Assembly: GCF_034479515.1 (NCBI RefSeq) | Contig: NZ_CP140152.1 | Location: 4,402,001 to 4,466,000, forward strand | Direction of reading: 5' to 3' | DNA: 64,000 nucleotides | Source of the DNA: Duganella zoogloeoides | GTDB taxonomy: Bacteria; Pseudomonadota; Gammaproteobacteria; Burkholderiales; Burkholderiaceae_D | Shown here: positions 9,800-17,906 of the stretch, piece by piece | Position numbering within the stretch: position 1 is the first letter of the stretch | How the letters are laid out: every line of letters begins with the position of its first letter | The notes under the pieces: generated by a model | What the model was told of the DNA's origin: nothing | The model's input: the letters and a program-made list of their open reading frames with translations, nothing else | Databases searched by the model: none | Position numbers and translations under genes: made by a program

Positions 9800-11344
9800 A
9801 TGAACTTGCTCAGAACCCTCGCCGCCATCTCCAGCATGACCATGCTGTCCCGTATCACCGGGTTGTTGCGTGACATTTTAATTGCCCGCGCCTTTGGCGC
9901 CGGCGGCATGACGGATGCCTACAACATCGCGTTCCGCCTGCCCAACCTGCTGCGCCGGCTGTTTGCCGAGGGCGCGTTCTCGCAGGCGTTCGTGCCCATT
10001 TTATCCGAATACAAGAACAAGAAAACGCTGGAAGAAACCCGTTCGCTGGCCGACCACGTGGGCACCACGCTGGTGTGGGCCACGCTGGTGGTCACAATCA
10101 TCGGCATCATCGCCGCGCCCGCGCTGCTGCTCGCTGTCGGCGGCGGCCTCGCCCCCGAGTCGTTCGACGCCGGCGTGTGGATGACGCGCCTGATGTTCCC
10201 CTACATCTCGTTCATGGCCTTCGTGGCGCTCGCTGGCGGCATCCTCAATACCTGGAGCGAGTTCAAGATTCCGGCGTTTACCCCGGTGCTGCTGAATATC
10301 TCGTCGATCCTGGCATCGCTGTTTTTGCAACAACACCTGGAACAGCCGATCTACGCGATGGCGATCGCCGTGTTCGTGGGCGGCGTGCTGCAGGTGGCGA
10401 TCCAGATTCCGGCGCTGATCAAGATCGGCATGTTGCCACGGCTGTCGTGGAATCCGGCCATCGGCCTGCGCGACGCCGGCGTGCGCCGCGTATTAAAAAA
10501 AATGGGACCGGCCGTGTTTGCAGTGTCTGCCGCCCAGATCAGCCTGTTGATCAATACCGGCATCGCCTCGCGCCTGGCCGAGGGCAGCATCTCGTTCCTG
10601 ACCTATGCCGACCGCCTGATGGAATTCCCCACCGCGCTGCTGGGCGTGGCGCTGGGCACCATCCTGCTGCCGAGCCTGTCGAAAGCCAACAATAGCGGCG
10701 ACCGCGAAGAGTACTCGTCGCTACTCGACTGGGGCCTGCGCCTGACCTTCCTGCTGGCCATGCCGGCCGCCGTCGGCCTGGCCACGCTGGCCGAACCGCT
10801 GATCGCCACCCTGTTCCAGAACGGTGCCTTTACCGCCGCCGCCACGCAAGCCTCGTCCGAACCGCTGATCGCCTACAGCGTGGGCCTGCTCGGCATCATC
10901 CTGGTCAAGACCCTCGCGCCGGCCTTTTATGCGCAGCAGGACATCCGCACGCCGGTGCGCATCGCCATCGGCGTACTGGTCGCCACCCAGTTGATGAACA
11001 TGATCTTCGTGCCGTACCTGGCGGTGGCCGGCCTGGCGCTGTCGATCAGTCTGGGCGCCTGCGTGAACGCCAGCTTCTTGTATATCGGCCTGCGCAAGCG
11101 CGACATCTACCGGCCCAAGCCAGGCTGGCCGCTGTTTTTTGCCAAGCTGGTGATCGCCTGTGCGCTGATGGGCGCCACGGCCTGGTACGGCGCCAGCCAC
11201 GTCAACTGGCTGGCCATGCAGCACCAGCCCCTGCTGCGCGTGGGAGCGCTGTTCCTGGTGATCGGCGTGTGCTGCGTGGTGTACTTTGGCGCGCTGCTGG
11301 TACTGGGATTCCGGCCGCGCGACTTCAAGCGCATGGCGCGCTGA
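9800..11344 (+). CDS. murJ: lipid II flippase MurJ
   Basis: A 514-residue inner-membrane protein of the MOP superfamily with about 14 hydrophobic segments. The N terminus is the diagnostic MurJ sequence (SRITGLLRDILIARAFGAG ... DAYNIAFRLPNLLRRLFAEGAFSQAFVP). It carries conserved arginines and the RLFAEGAFSQAF stretch needed for lipid II transport across the membrane in peptidoglycan synthesis. Length is normal. No strong ribosome-binding site precedes the ATG. It is monocistronic by spacing. Confidence 0.96.
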   Translation: MNLLRTLAAISSMTMLSRITGLLRDILIARAFGAGGMTDAYNIAFRLPNLLRRLFAEGAFSQAFVPILSEYKNKKTLEETRSLADHVGTTLVWATLVVTIIGIIAAPALLLAVGGGLAPESFDAGVWMTRLMFPYISFMAFVALAGGILNTWSEFKIPAFTPVLLNISSILASLFLQQHLEQPIYAMAIAVFVGGVLQVAIQIPALIKIGMLPRLSWNPAIGLRDAGVRRVLKKMGPAVFAVSAAQISLLINTGIASRLAEGSISFLTYADRLMEFPTALLGVALGTILLPSLSKANNSGDREEYSSLLDWGLRLTFLLAMPAAVGLATLAEPLIATLFQNGAFTAAATQASSEPLIAYSVGLLGIILVKTLAPAFYAQQDIRTPVRIAIGVLVATQLMNMIFVPYLAVAGLALSISLGACVNASFLYIGLRKRDIYRPKPGWPLFFAKLVIACALMGATAWYGASHVNWLAMQHQPLLRVGALFLVIGVCCVVYFGALLVLGFRPRDFKRMAR

Positions 11345-11485
11345 CCTCGCGCACCAGGTTTCCGTGCCGTGCAATCAAGCTCCGCATGCGCTGAGCGCGG
11401 CCGGTGCGGGCGACGTTTTAGTCTGGCAAAACCAGCCGCCCGCATGACCTGACGGCATTGGCATCAGGTCGCGGTGGACTGCGCT

Positions 11486-11652
11486 GCCTCGTTCCCAATG
11501 CCACCAAGTTAAGAGCCGTCATTCCCGCGAAAGCGGGAATCTATGCTGAGCTCATGACCACGCTTCCTGTGGATTCCCGCCTGCGCGGGAATGACGAATC
11601 ATCAGTTTGCTGTCGGGAAAGGCTTAACTTGGCGGCATTACCGCCTCGTTCC
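11486..11652. mobile_element. small inverted-repeat element with dRS3-like hairpins (MITE-like)
   Basis: Imperfect terminal inverted repeats AATGCCACCAAGTTAAG (11497-11513) and CTTAACTTGGCGGCATT (11623-11639) match at 16 of 17 positions. Inside are two hairpins, ATTCCCGCGAAAGCGGGAAT (11521-11540) and ATTCCCGC-CTGC-GCGGGAAT (11573-11592), flanked by GTC and GAC. The 10-base direct repeat GCCTCGTTCC flanks the element (11486-11495 and 11643-11652), one base outside the left repeat and three outside the right, as a possible target-site duplication. There is no coding capacity. The ATTCCCN8GGGAAT core resembles the dRS3 repeats of Neisseria. The last four codons and stop of the neighbouring pseudopilin lie within it. 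Confidence 0.6.
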
Positions 11653-12283
11653 GGGGTTCAGGTTCGGACGCAGGCTCGGGTTCGGGCTCGGGTTCGGCCG
11701 GCGGCCGGGCGGGCGGCAATTCCGGCAACGGCTGCGGCAGCGCGGCGCCGGGCGGTGCATCTGCCGGCGCGGCGCCGGTATTGGCGCCTTGCGTGCCCGG
11801 CGTGCCGGGGCCGCTGGCCACGAAACGCCACTCCGAAATCTTGCGCTTGCCCGCCAGGCTCTGGAAGCGCGCCGGGAAATTGCCGATTTTGACCGGCCGC
11901 GCATCCGACAGGCTGTACACCGCCATCACGCCGGTTGTCCCGCCCAGGTACACGATGCCCCACTCTGCCTTGCCCGTCATCGGATCGACAAAGATCTTGC
12001 GCAAGTGGCGGCGCGGCGTGGGAAAACGCGGGTCGCGCAGCAGTTCCTTGAGCGACGGCGGTTGCGGCGGCTGGCCGGCCGGCGTGGCGTCGGCATAGCT
12101 TTGCAGCGCATCGCTGAAGGCGCCGCCAATGACCAGCAGTTGCTGCTCGGCGCGGCTGCGCTGGACCGTGGCGCCCAGCTTGAGCGACGCGGCGGCCACC
12201 AGCCCGATGATCGCTACCACGATGATCACGCTCAGGTAGGTAAAACCGCCTTCCCGGCGTGGATGTGCTGGCCGGCCGCGCAT
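11624..12283 (-). CDS. pseudopilin-like protein lacking Glu5 (GspK-like position)
   Basis: A 219-residue protein, last gene of the gsp/pil-like operon. I start at the ATG at 12283, overlapping the previous stop as TGATG. After a short basic leader comes a prepilin site, G|FTYLSVIIVVAIIGLVAAAS, at about residues 13-33. Position +5 of the mature protein is Ser, not the usual Glu; among pseudopilins this is the hallmark of the tip subunit GspK. The remainder is a globular domain with a Pro/Glu-rich tail (PEPEPEP). It is shorter than typical GspK, so tip identity is inference. The final residues and stop codon come from the adjacent inverted-repeat element. Confidence 0.75.
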   Translation of the reverse strand: MRGRPAHPRREGGFTYLSVIIVVAIIGLVAAASLKLGATVQRSRAEQQLLVIGGAFSDALQSYADATPAGQPPQPPSLKELLRDPRFPTPRRHLRKIFVDPMTGKAEWGIVYLGGTTGVMAVYSLSDARPVKIGNFPARFQSLAGKRKISEWRFVASGPGTPGTQGANTGAAPADAPPGAALPQPLPELPPARPPAEPEPEPEPASEPEPRNEAVMPPS

Positions 12284-12660
12284 CACCAGTCGGCGTAAGG
12301 CTTGCCGCTGCGGTCATTGCCCGGCGCCCCGCTCCTGATGTCGTACACATTGCCCTTCAGGCCATCCTCGGGCGGCACGATGATCCAGGTACTGTCGCTA
12401 TCGGTGATCGGATCGCGCGGCAGCGCACGCAGGTATTTTTTCTCCACCAGCTGGTCCAGCGAATCGGGATAGCGGCCCGTGTCACCGTAATATTGGTCGA
12501 TCAGCCCGCGCAGGTTGCGCAGGTTATCGGCCAGTACCACCTCCCTCGATTTGTCCACGCTGGGGAAGTAGCGCGGCACGGCCAGCGTGAGCATCAGCGC
12601 GACGATGCCCAGCACCACCAGCAGTTCGATCAGTGTGAAGCCCCTGGCCGTTTTTTTCAT
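12283..12660 (-). CDS. type II secretion GspG-like pseudopilin
   Basis: A 125-residue pseudopilin. The start is the ATG at 12660 (MKKTARGFTLIELLVVLGIV); an in-frame GTG at 12669 overlapping the previous gene is possible. The prepilin peptidase site is G|FTLIE with Glu5 present, followed by a hydrophobic helix, then a GspG-like C domain (GDTGRYPDSLDQLVEKKYLRALPRDP). It overlaps the following gene by one base and is separated from the preceding stop by two bases, so it belongs to the same operon. It is a candidate minor pseudopilin of the machine encoded upstream. Confidence 0.85.
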   Translation of the reverse strand: MKKTARGFTLIELLVVLGIVALMLTLAVPRYFPSVDKSREVVLADNLRNLRGLIDQYYGDTGRYPDSLDQLVEKKYLRALPRDPITDSDSTWIIVPPEDGLKGNVYDIRSGAPGNDRSGKPYADW

Positions 12661-12662
12661 GA

Positions 12663-13133
12663 TCACCACTTTTTGTAGGGCACGCCGTTCAGGCCCGCTT
12701 TCTCGCTCAGGCTGTAGACGTCGTAGACATCGTCGCCCTCGCGCGGATCGTCGGCTTCGCTGGCGTAGCTGCGCTTGCCCCAGGTTTGCGCATCGGTCAG
12801 CGCCGCATCGGGATTGAACGGATCGCGCGGCACCCGGCGCAGGAAGTAAATCTTGGCCTGCTTGGGGTTCTGGATGTCAGGCACGCCCTCGACCAACACG
12901 TCGAGGCGGCCCGGGTAGCCGGTGGACGTCACGCTGCGCGTCACCCGCCCCTGGTCGTAAGCCAGCTTGTACGCGTCGATGGCGCTGCGGATCTGTTGCA
13001 GCGCCTCGCGCAAGTCCTGCTCCTGGCGCCGCTGCACCACCACTTGCGCGGTCGGAATCACCAGTGCGCCCAGCAGGCCGACAATGGCCAGCGTCACCAG
13101 CAGTTCGATCAGGGTAAAGCCGCGCGCGCGCAT
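12663..13133 (-). CDS. type II secretion GspG-like pseudopilin
   Basis: A 156-residue pseudopilin. The start is ATG at 13133 (MRARGFTLIELLVTLAIVGL), chosen because the prepilin leader must be short; the longer in-frame extension overlaps the secretin gene and is not conserved-looking. The G|FTLIE site with Glu5 is followed by a hydrophobic helix and an extended helix containing RRQEQDLREALQQIRSAID, and the C domain has RRVPRDPFNPD, as in GspG/GspH-type subunits. It lies 16 bases after the secretin stop. Confidence 0.85.
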   Translation of the reverse strand: MRARGFTLIELLVTLAIVGLLGALVIPTAQVVVQRRQEQDLREALQQIRSAIDAYKLAYDQGRVTRSVTSTGYPGRLDVLVEGVPDIQNPKQAKIYFLRRVPRDPFNPDAALTDAQTWGKRSYASEADDPREGDDVYDVYSLSEKAGLNGVPYKKW

Positions 13134-13149
13134 CGTTGTCAGGTCCCGG

Positions 13150-15324
13150 TCATTGCAGCGGGCGGGGCTGGCCCGACGCCGGCGGCAACGGCGCGGGCTG
13201 GCCGCGCGACAGCGGCACATCTTGCACCGGCGGCGGTACCGAGGGGATCGGTGATTCTTCCACCGGCGCTGCTGGCGCAGGCGTAGCTGGCGGTGCAGGT
13301 TCGGCCGGCGGCGCGGCCTGCTCCGCCGGCTGACCCGATTGTGGCGGCTGCTGTTGCTGCTGCAATTGCTGTTGCTGCTGCATTTGCTGGAACTGCTGCT
13401 GTTGCAGTTGCTGCGGCGACGGACCGGAAGGCTGCGACGGCGACAACGTCACCGGCGCGGTTTGCGCAGGCGGCGCCAGTTCGACCACCGCGCCCACGCC
13501 CGGCCGTGGCTGGGCGCCCGGTAGCGCCGGCATTTGCACGGCGGGACGCGCGCTCAGGTCGGGGCGGCGGCGGAAGCTGGCGTCGGTGCCGGCCGAGAAT
13601 TCCGAGGCGGAGGCCTCGGGCCGCTGCACGTTGCGGATCAGGCGCGGCGTGATCGACAGCACGATCTCAGTCTTCTGGTTGTCGTCGCGCTGGGTGCCGA
13701 ACAGGCGGCCCAGGATCGGCAAATCACCGGCGCCGGGAATCTTGTTGCCGGTGCCGCGCTGCTCGTTGTTGATCAGGCCCGCGAGCACCTGGTTCTCGCC
13801 ATCCTTCAGTTGCAAGGTGGTGCTGGCCTGGCGCGTGCCCAGCTGGTACGCGGTGCTGCCATTTTTGGTCGTCAAGGTGCTGACCAGGTTGCTCACTTCC
13901 AGCTCCACCTTGATGGCAATTTCGTCGTTCAGGTAAATGGTCGGCTCCACCGCCAGTTTGAGGCCTACATCGACATAGGTCACGCTCTCGCTGGCAAAGC
14001 CACCCACGCCGCCCGACACGGTGGGCGTGACCACCGGCAGCTTGTCGCCGATGACGATATTCGCCTTTTGCTTGTTGCGTACGCGGATGCGCGGATTGGC
14101 CAGCAGGTTGGAGTCGGTGTCGGTCTTGTTGATGTTGATGGCGCCGCTGATCCCGGACAGCAGGATGCGGTCCGAGTTCAGGTTGCGCAACTCGTTGACC
14201 GTCAGATCGCCGGCAAGGTCGGTCAGCGGGTTGATGCCGATGCTGGTCGGCCACTGCACGCCGAGGTTCATCAGCGTGCTGCGTTTGACCTCCAGGATTT
14301 CCACTTCCAGCATCACTTCCGCTTCGGGCATGTCCTGGGTGGCGATCACGCGCTCGGCCAGGCGGATCGCCTCCGGGTTGTCGCGCACGATCAGCAGGTT
14401 GAGCTTTTCATCGACCACCACGTCGCGCGTCTTGAGGATGGTCTTGAGGGTGTTGGCCACCATCTTGGCGTCGGCGTTGGCCAGGTAGAAGGTCTTGACC
14501 GTCATCTCCTGGTATTCCTTCTGCTTGGCGGCCGTATTCGGATAAATCAGTACCGTGTTGGCGTCCATCACCTGCTGCTCGAGCTGGTTGGTCAGCAGCA
14601 GGAAATAGATCGCCGCCTCGACGGTGCTGTTACGCAGCAGGACCGTGGTGCGCTGGTCGGTCTTGACGTCCTTGTCGAACACGAAGTTCAGGTTGGAGCG
14701 GCGCGAGATCACCTCGAACACCTGCTTCAGCGGTGCATCGCGGAACTCGATGGTGATCGGCTGCTTGTATGCTTTTGCCAGACCGGTTTCGACGGCGGAC
14801 GGCGCGGTCTTTTCCGTCACCTCGCGCAGCAACTGGCGCGCGGGCTCGTTGGACGGCGTCTCGGTCAGCAGTGCATTGAGGCGCTGTTTGGCCAGGTCGT
14901 ATTCGCCCCTGGCCACATGCTCGCGCGCGATCGCCAGCAGCTTGGCCTGGCGGGCGTTGCGCTCGAGCGTGCGCAAGCCGGCGCGGGCGCGCTCGTTGGC
15001 CGGATCGAGCGCCAGGGCGCGGCGCCAGCCCTGCTCGGCCAGCTCGGGCTGGCCGTCGGCCAACTGGCGTTCGGCCGCGCGGATAAAACCCTGCGCCGCG
15101 CGGTCGCGCGCCTGCACGTACGCGGCGCGGTATTCGGCGTTGGTCGGCTCGGCCTTGAGCGCTTCCTGGTACTTGAGCAAACCTGCCTCCACCTGGTCCT
15201 GCGCCATCAGCGTATTGCCGTCGCGGTAGGCCATCTGGCCGGCGCAGCCGCCCAGCGCCAGCACCAGGGCCAGCAGCGGCGGCAACGCAAATTGCCGGCC
15301 GGTTTTTTTTACATGGCTCGCCAT
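13150..15324 (-). CDS. gspD: outer-membrane secretin (GspD/PilQ/MshL-like) with TPR N terminus and Gln-rich tail
   Basis: A 724-residue lipoprotein secretin. The signal peptide ends in a lipobox, LGGC (Cys27). Residues about 30-160 form TPR-like repeats (EAGLLKYQEALKAEPTNAEYR). An STN domain follows (ITIEFRDAPLKQVFEVISRRSNLNFVFD), then a secretin N domain (DEKLNLLIVRDNPEAIRLAERVI). The secretin core ends in GDLPILGRLFGTQRDDNQKTEIVLSITPR-type sequence. Residues about 630-662 are glutamine-rich, followed by a Pro/Ala-rich end. It forms the outer-membrane pore of the secretion/pilus machine. The fused TPR region is reminiscent of MSHA-type or Tad-like systems, so the name gspD describes the family, not a proven T2SS. 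Confidence 0.9.
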   Translation of the reverse strand: MASHVKKTGRQFALPPLLALVLALGGCAGQMAYRDGNTLMAQDQVEAGLLKYQEALKAEPTNAEYRAAYVQARDRAAQGFIRAAERQLADGQPELAEQGWRRALALDPANERARAGLRTLERNARQAKLLAIAREHVARGEYDLAKQRLNALLTETPSNEPARQLLREVTEKTAPSAVETGLAKAYKQPITIEFRDAPLKQVFEVISRRSNLNFVFDKDVKTDQRTTVLLRNSTVEAAIYFLLLTNQLEQQVMDANTVLIYPNTAAKQKEYQEMTVKTFYLANADAKMVANTLKTILKTRDVVVDEKLNLLIVRDNPEAIRLAERVIATQDMPEAEVMLEVEILEVKRSTLMNLGVQWPTSIGINPLTDLAGDLTVNELRNLNSDRILLSGISGAININKTDTDSNLLANPRIRVRNKQKANIVIGDKLPVVTPTVSGGVGGFASESVTYVDVGLKLAVEPTIYLNDEIAIKVELEVSNLVSTLTTKNGSTAYQLGTRQASTTLQLKDGENQVLAGLINNEQRGTGNKIPGAGDLPILGRLFGTQRDDNQKTEIVLSITPRLIRNVQRPEASASEFSAGTDASFRRRPDLSARPAVQMPALPGAQPRPGVGAVVELAPPAQTAPVTLSPSQPSGPSPQQLQQQQFQQMQQQQQLQQQQQPPQSGQPAEQAAPPAEPAPPATPAPAAPVEESPIPSVPPPVQDVPLSRGQPAPLPPASGQPRPLQ
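13341..13420. repeat. CAG/CAA-type low-complexity tract in the secretin gene
   Basis: A run of CTG, TTG, CAA and related triplets on the plus strand encodes an imperfect poly-glutamine stretch near the C terminus of the secretin. It is not a regular array with spacers, so it is simple-sequence repeat, not CRISPR. Confidence 0.8.
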
Positions 15325-15887
15325 TAGTCTATTGCTCCAATATTTATCTGTTGCACCTGGTTCAATGGCAGGTAAGTCACGGTGAGCAGCGGCGGCGCGA
15401 TGCGGTCGACGCGCCAGGCACCCTCGATCACGCTGTGGTTGCGGGCGATATAGGTCTTGTCGCCGCGCGCCAGGTACACCTCCCAGGCGCCATCCTGCAC
15501 GGCCTTGCCGAAATAGTTGAATGGCACCGGCGGCGCCATCGGCGGTGGCGCCGGTGCGTTGGCGGCCGCGCGCTCGGCGGCCGTGGGCTGCTGCTGTTGC
15601 TGCGGCGGATTCCAGTTCTGGCCTAGGAACACGCCCTCCCCGGCGCCGAAGGTGGCGTCACCCGCTGCGCCCACCAGCTGCGCGCGCGGCACCAGGCGCG
15701 CGATGGCCACGTCGGGCCTGGCCCCGGCCCCGGCACGGTCGCGCACACGGTCCGATACTGCGATGGCAGGCGCGCCACGGCGCACCACCGGTTCGACGAT
15801 CTCGCCGGCCGGCGTGCGGTCGCCGAACAGCACCAGCGCGGCAGCGCCGGCCAGGGCCAGTCCCATCACGATGTGGTACGGCTTCAT
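15324..15887 (-). CDS. PilP-like pilot/alignment protein
   Basis: A 187-residue protein with one N-terminal membrane segment (MKPYHIVMGLALAGAAALVL). The start is ATG at 15887, overlapping the end of the PilO-like gene as ATGA. A Pro/Gln-rich linker (residues about 110-135) leads to a small C-terminal domain (FNYFGKAVQDGAWEVYLARGD ... LPLNQVQQINIG) that resembles the periplasmic domains of PilP or GspC that contact the secretin. Its position between the PilO-like gene and the secretin supports this, as in pilMNOPQ operons. No function beyond this can be read directly. Confidence 0.6.
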   Translation of the reverse strand: MKPYHIVMGLALAGAAALVLFGDRTPAGEIVEPVVRRGAPAIAVSDRVRDRAGAGARPDVAIARLVPRAQLVGAAGDATFGAGEGVFLGQNWNPPQQQQQPTAAERAAANAPAPPPMAPPVPFNYFGKAVQDGAWEVYLARGDKTYIARNHSVIEGAWRVDRIAPPLLTVTYLPLNQVQQINIGAID

Positions 15888-16492
15888 GGCGCATCCTTGA
15901 GGTAGAACGTGAAGCGCAAGCGCGCCTCCACCACCGGATCGGCAATGGTCTCGCGGCGGAAGCTCACCTCGTCGAGCGCGGCAAACGGCATGTCGCGCAA
16001 GCCGTTCATGGCGAACTGCCATAGCGGCTGGTAGCCGCCCTTGACGGGCAGGGTGACCTGGTACGTGCTCACCCGGCGGGCCTTGTCGTAGCTGGATTTA
16101 TATTCGCCCTGGTTCAGCGCCAGGCCTGCTTTGGCGGCCAGGTCGAACAGGGTGCGCACCTGCTGTTCGGCGTGGCGTTTTTCGCCCAGCGTGGCATAGA
16201 AGTCGGCCAGGTTCTGGTTGGCCGACGGCGGCGGCACCGCCGGCTGCTGCGCCAGCAGCGAGGCTGGCGTGGGCAGCGGTTGCGCCATCAGCCGCGCATG
16301 GGCGGCGCGCTGCGGCAGCAGCCAGGCCCAGGCTGCCACCCCGGCCACGCACAGCGCCGCCGCCACGCAGGCCGGCGCACCCACGCGCGCCACCGCCAGC
16401 CGCGCCCGCAGGATCAATGCCTGCACGCGGGCTGCATCGACGGCGCCGGTGCCCGTACCTGCGCCGGGGGCGGGCTTCACCGATTGACCCAT
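15884..16492 (-). CDS. PilO/GspM-like inner-membrane protein
   Basis: A 202-residue bitopic protein. I start at ATG 16492 (MGQSVKPAPGAGTGTG), overlapping the PilN-like gene by 16 bases; the much longer open frame is an antisense extension over that gene. One membrane segment (residues about 42-62, VAAALCVAGVAAWAWLLP) is followed by a coiled region and a ferredoxin-like periplasmic domain (YKSSYDKARRVSTYQVTLPVKGGY). This is the usual layout of PilO/GspM proteins, which pair with PilN/GspL. Confidence 0.65.
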   Translation of the reverse strand: MGQSVKPAPGAGTGTGAVDAARVQALILRARLAVARVGAPACVAAALCVAGVAAWAWLLPQRAAHARLMAQPLPTPASLLAQQPAVPPPSANQNLADFYATLGEKRHAEQQVRTLFDLAAKAGLALNQGEYKSSYDKARRVSTYQVTLPVKGGYQPLWQFAMNGLRDMPFAALDEVSFRRETIADPVVEARLRFTFYLKDAP

Positions 16493-17034
16493 GTGGCCTC
16501 CAGTTGAAAGCGCAACGGCCGATGCGGGTCGGTCTCCTGCACGTCGTGCCGCGTGAGGGCCACTGCGCTGAAAGCTTCCTGCTGCTTGAGTTGCGAGACG
16601 TAATCCACCATGTCGTCGCTCGATGCCGCTTCGGCGGTAATCTTGAGCACCTGCTTGCGCGCGTCGGGCTCCAGCGCGATCAGCGCGATGGCCGGTGGCG
16701 TGGCCGACGCCACGGCGTCCTGCAACTCGCGCCACGGCAGGTTCAGTTGGGCGATGGCGCCGTTGACGAATGCAGCCTCCGCTTCGGGAATGTCCACCAT
16801 GGCCACCTGCGCCGGCCGCGCCGACATGGCCGCCGCCCGCTCCTGCACGTGTTGCAGCTGCTGCGCGCGGTCGCGCCGTTCGTCGGCCAGCCGGGTGGCG
16901 GACAGCACCGCGCCCGTGCACAGCAGCACGCCCAATGCGCCCACCGCCAGCAGCGCCGGATGGGCGTGGAACAGCGTGCGGCGCAGGCTGCGCGGCGCGA
17001 AGTCGATGCGCATGGCCCGTGATCTCTTGGTCAT
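16477..17034 (-). CDS. PilN-like inner-membrane assembly protein
   Basis: A 185-residue protein with a short basic cytoplasmic tail containing IDFAP, a motif like the PilN INLLP segment that binds PilM. One transmembrane helix (residues about 27-47), a coiled coil (RLADERRDRAQQLQHVQERA) and a small periplasmic domain follow. The start overlaps the PilM-like stop as ATGA. PilN proteins link the cytoplasmic platform to PilO and the secretin. Confidence 0.65.
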   Translation of the reverse strand: MTKRSRAMRIDFAPRSLRRTLFHAHPALLAVGALGVLLCTGAVLSATRLADERRDRAQQLQHVQERAAAMSARPAQVAMVDIPEAEAAFVNGAIAQLNLPWRELQDAVASATPPAIALIALEPDARKQVLKITAEAASSDDMVDYVSQLKQQEAFSAVALTRHDVQETDPHRPLRFQLEATWVNR

Positions 17035-17906
17035 CGTGCGCCTCCCCAGGCCAGTTGCGCCACCGGCGAAAAGCCCGCGTACACCGCCTTCCGTGCGTGG
17101 TCGAGCGCCTCGCAGCGGACCGGCGCTGCGGCCGTGCCAGCAGAATTGGCCACCCCGGCCGCGCGCAGCCAGGCTGCCGGCACCGCGCCACAGGCCTGCA
17201 ACAGCGCTGGCGGCGGCAGGTCGAGCAGCAACGCCTCGCGCTGCAAGGTCTGGGTGAGCCAGGCCTGGTCGGCGCCGGGCGGCACCGGCAGTACCCTCAG
17301 TGCGCGCACGCCGTCAGCGGCGACCGGGGCCAGCGTCATCAGGCCGTCGTGCACCAGCGCATACCAGGCGCCGGCTTTGAGGCCGCCGTGCCAGCGGTTC
17401 CAGGCGCTGATAAAATGCGGCTCCACGCCGACGACAGCCAACCGGAATTCTTCGGCCACCAGCGTGAGCGACGCCAGCAAGGCGCGCGGCACGGCAGCGG
17501 CAAAGAACGGCTGCACCGCGCTCCAGTCGGCGCCGATCTGCCAGGCCGCCGGCGGCTCGCCGTACAGCGACTGGAAGCGCAGGCCGGCGGCAGCTTGCAA
17601 GTCGTCAAGCCGGGTGGCGCCCTGCGGTGGCGTCACCCGCCACAGGCGCGCCAGTTCGTCGGCCAGCACGAATGCCGCCGGCCAGCGTTCCACGCCCTGC
17701 TCGTTCAACAAGGTGCGCAAGGCGTTGGCGATGGCGTCGAACGGGTGCGCGGACGACGCGGCAATGGTGTGCTCGGCCAGCACCGTGACCGGCGCACCTC
17801 GCCAGCGGCTCACGCGCAGCAGGCCCACCGCGTGCGGCGCGATGCCGATGCGCAGCGATTGTCCGAGATGCAGCGATTGTCCGATGGCCATTGTCATGTT
17901 ACGCAT
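17031..17906 (-). CDS. PilM/MshI-like cytoplasmic assembly protein
   Basis: A 291-residue soluble protein with no signal peptide or membrane helix. Its place between gspE and the PilN-like gene, and overlap with both, is that of PilM or the cytoplasmic actin-like half of GspL. Sequence similarity is weak by eye: a degenerate RIGIAPHAVGLLRVSRW opening corresponds to the first strand pair of such proteins, but clear ATPase signatures are missing. The start could also be the in-frame ATG at 17897. Confidence 0.5.
   Translation of the reverse strand: MRNMTMAIGQSLHLGQSLRIGIAPHAVGLLRVSRWRGAPVTVLAEHTIAASSAHPFDAIANALRTLLNEQGVERWPAAFVLADELARLWRVTPPQGATRLDDLQAAAGLRFQSLYGEPPAAWQIGADWSAVQPFFAAAVPRALLASLTLVAEEFRLAVVGVEPHFISAWNRWHGGLKAGAWYALVHDGLMTLAPVAADGVRALRVLPVPPGADQAWLTQTLQREALLLDLPPPALLQACGAVPAAWLRAAGVANSAGTAAAPVRCEALDHARKAVYAGFSPVAQLAWGGAR

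Noticed and set aside
13341..13420. CRISPR-like repeat array
   Set aside because: Triplet-scale low complexity inside a reading frame, with no spacers or uniform repeat unit, and no cas genes in the window.
15884..17191. A 435-residue version of the PilO-like protein
   Set aside because: The first 233 codons overlap the PilN- and PilM-like genes in another frame and show no domain; the ATG at 16492 gives a normal bitopic protein.
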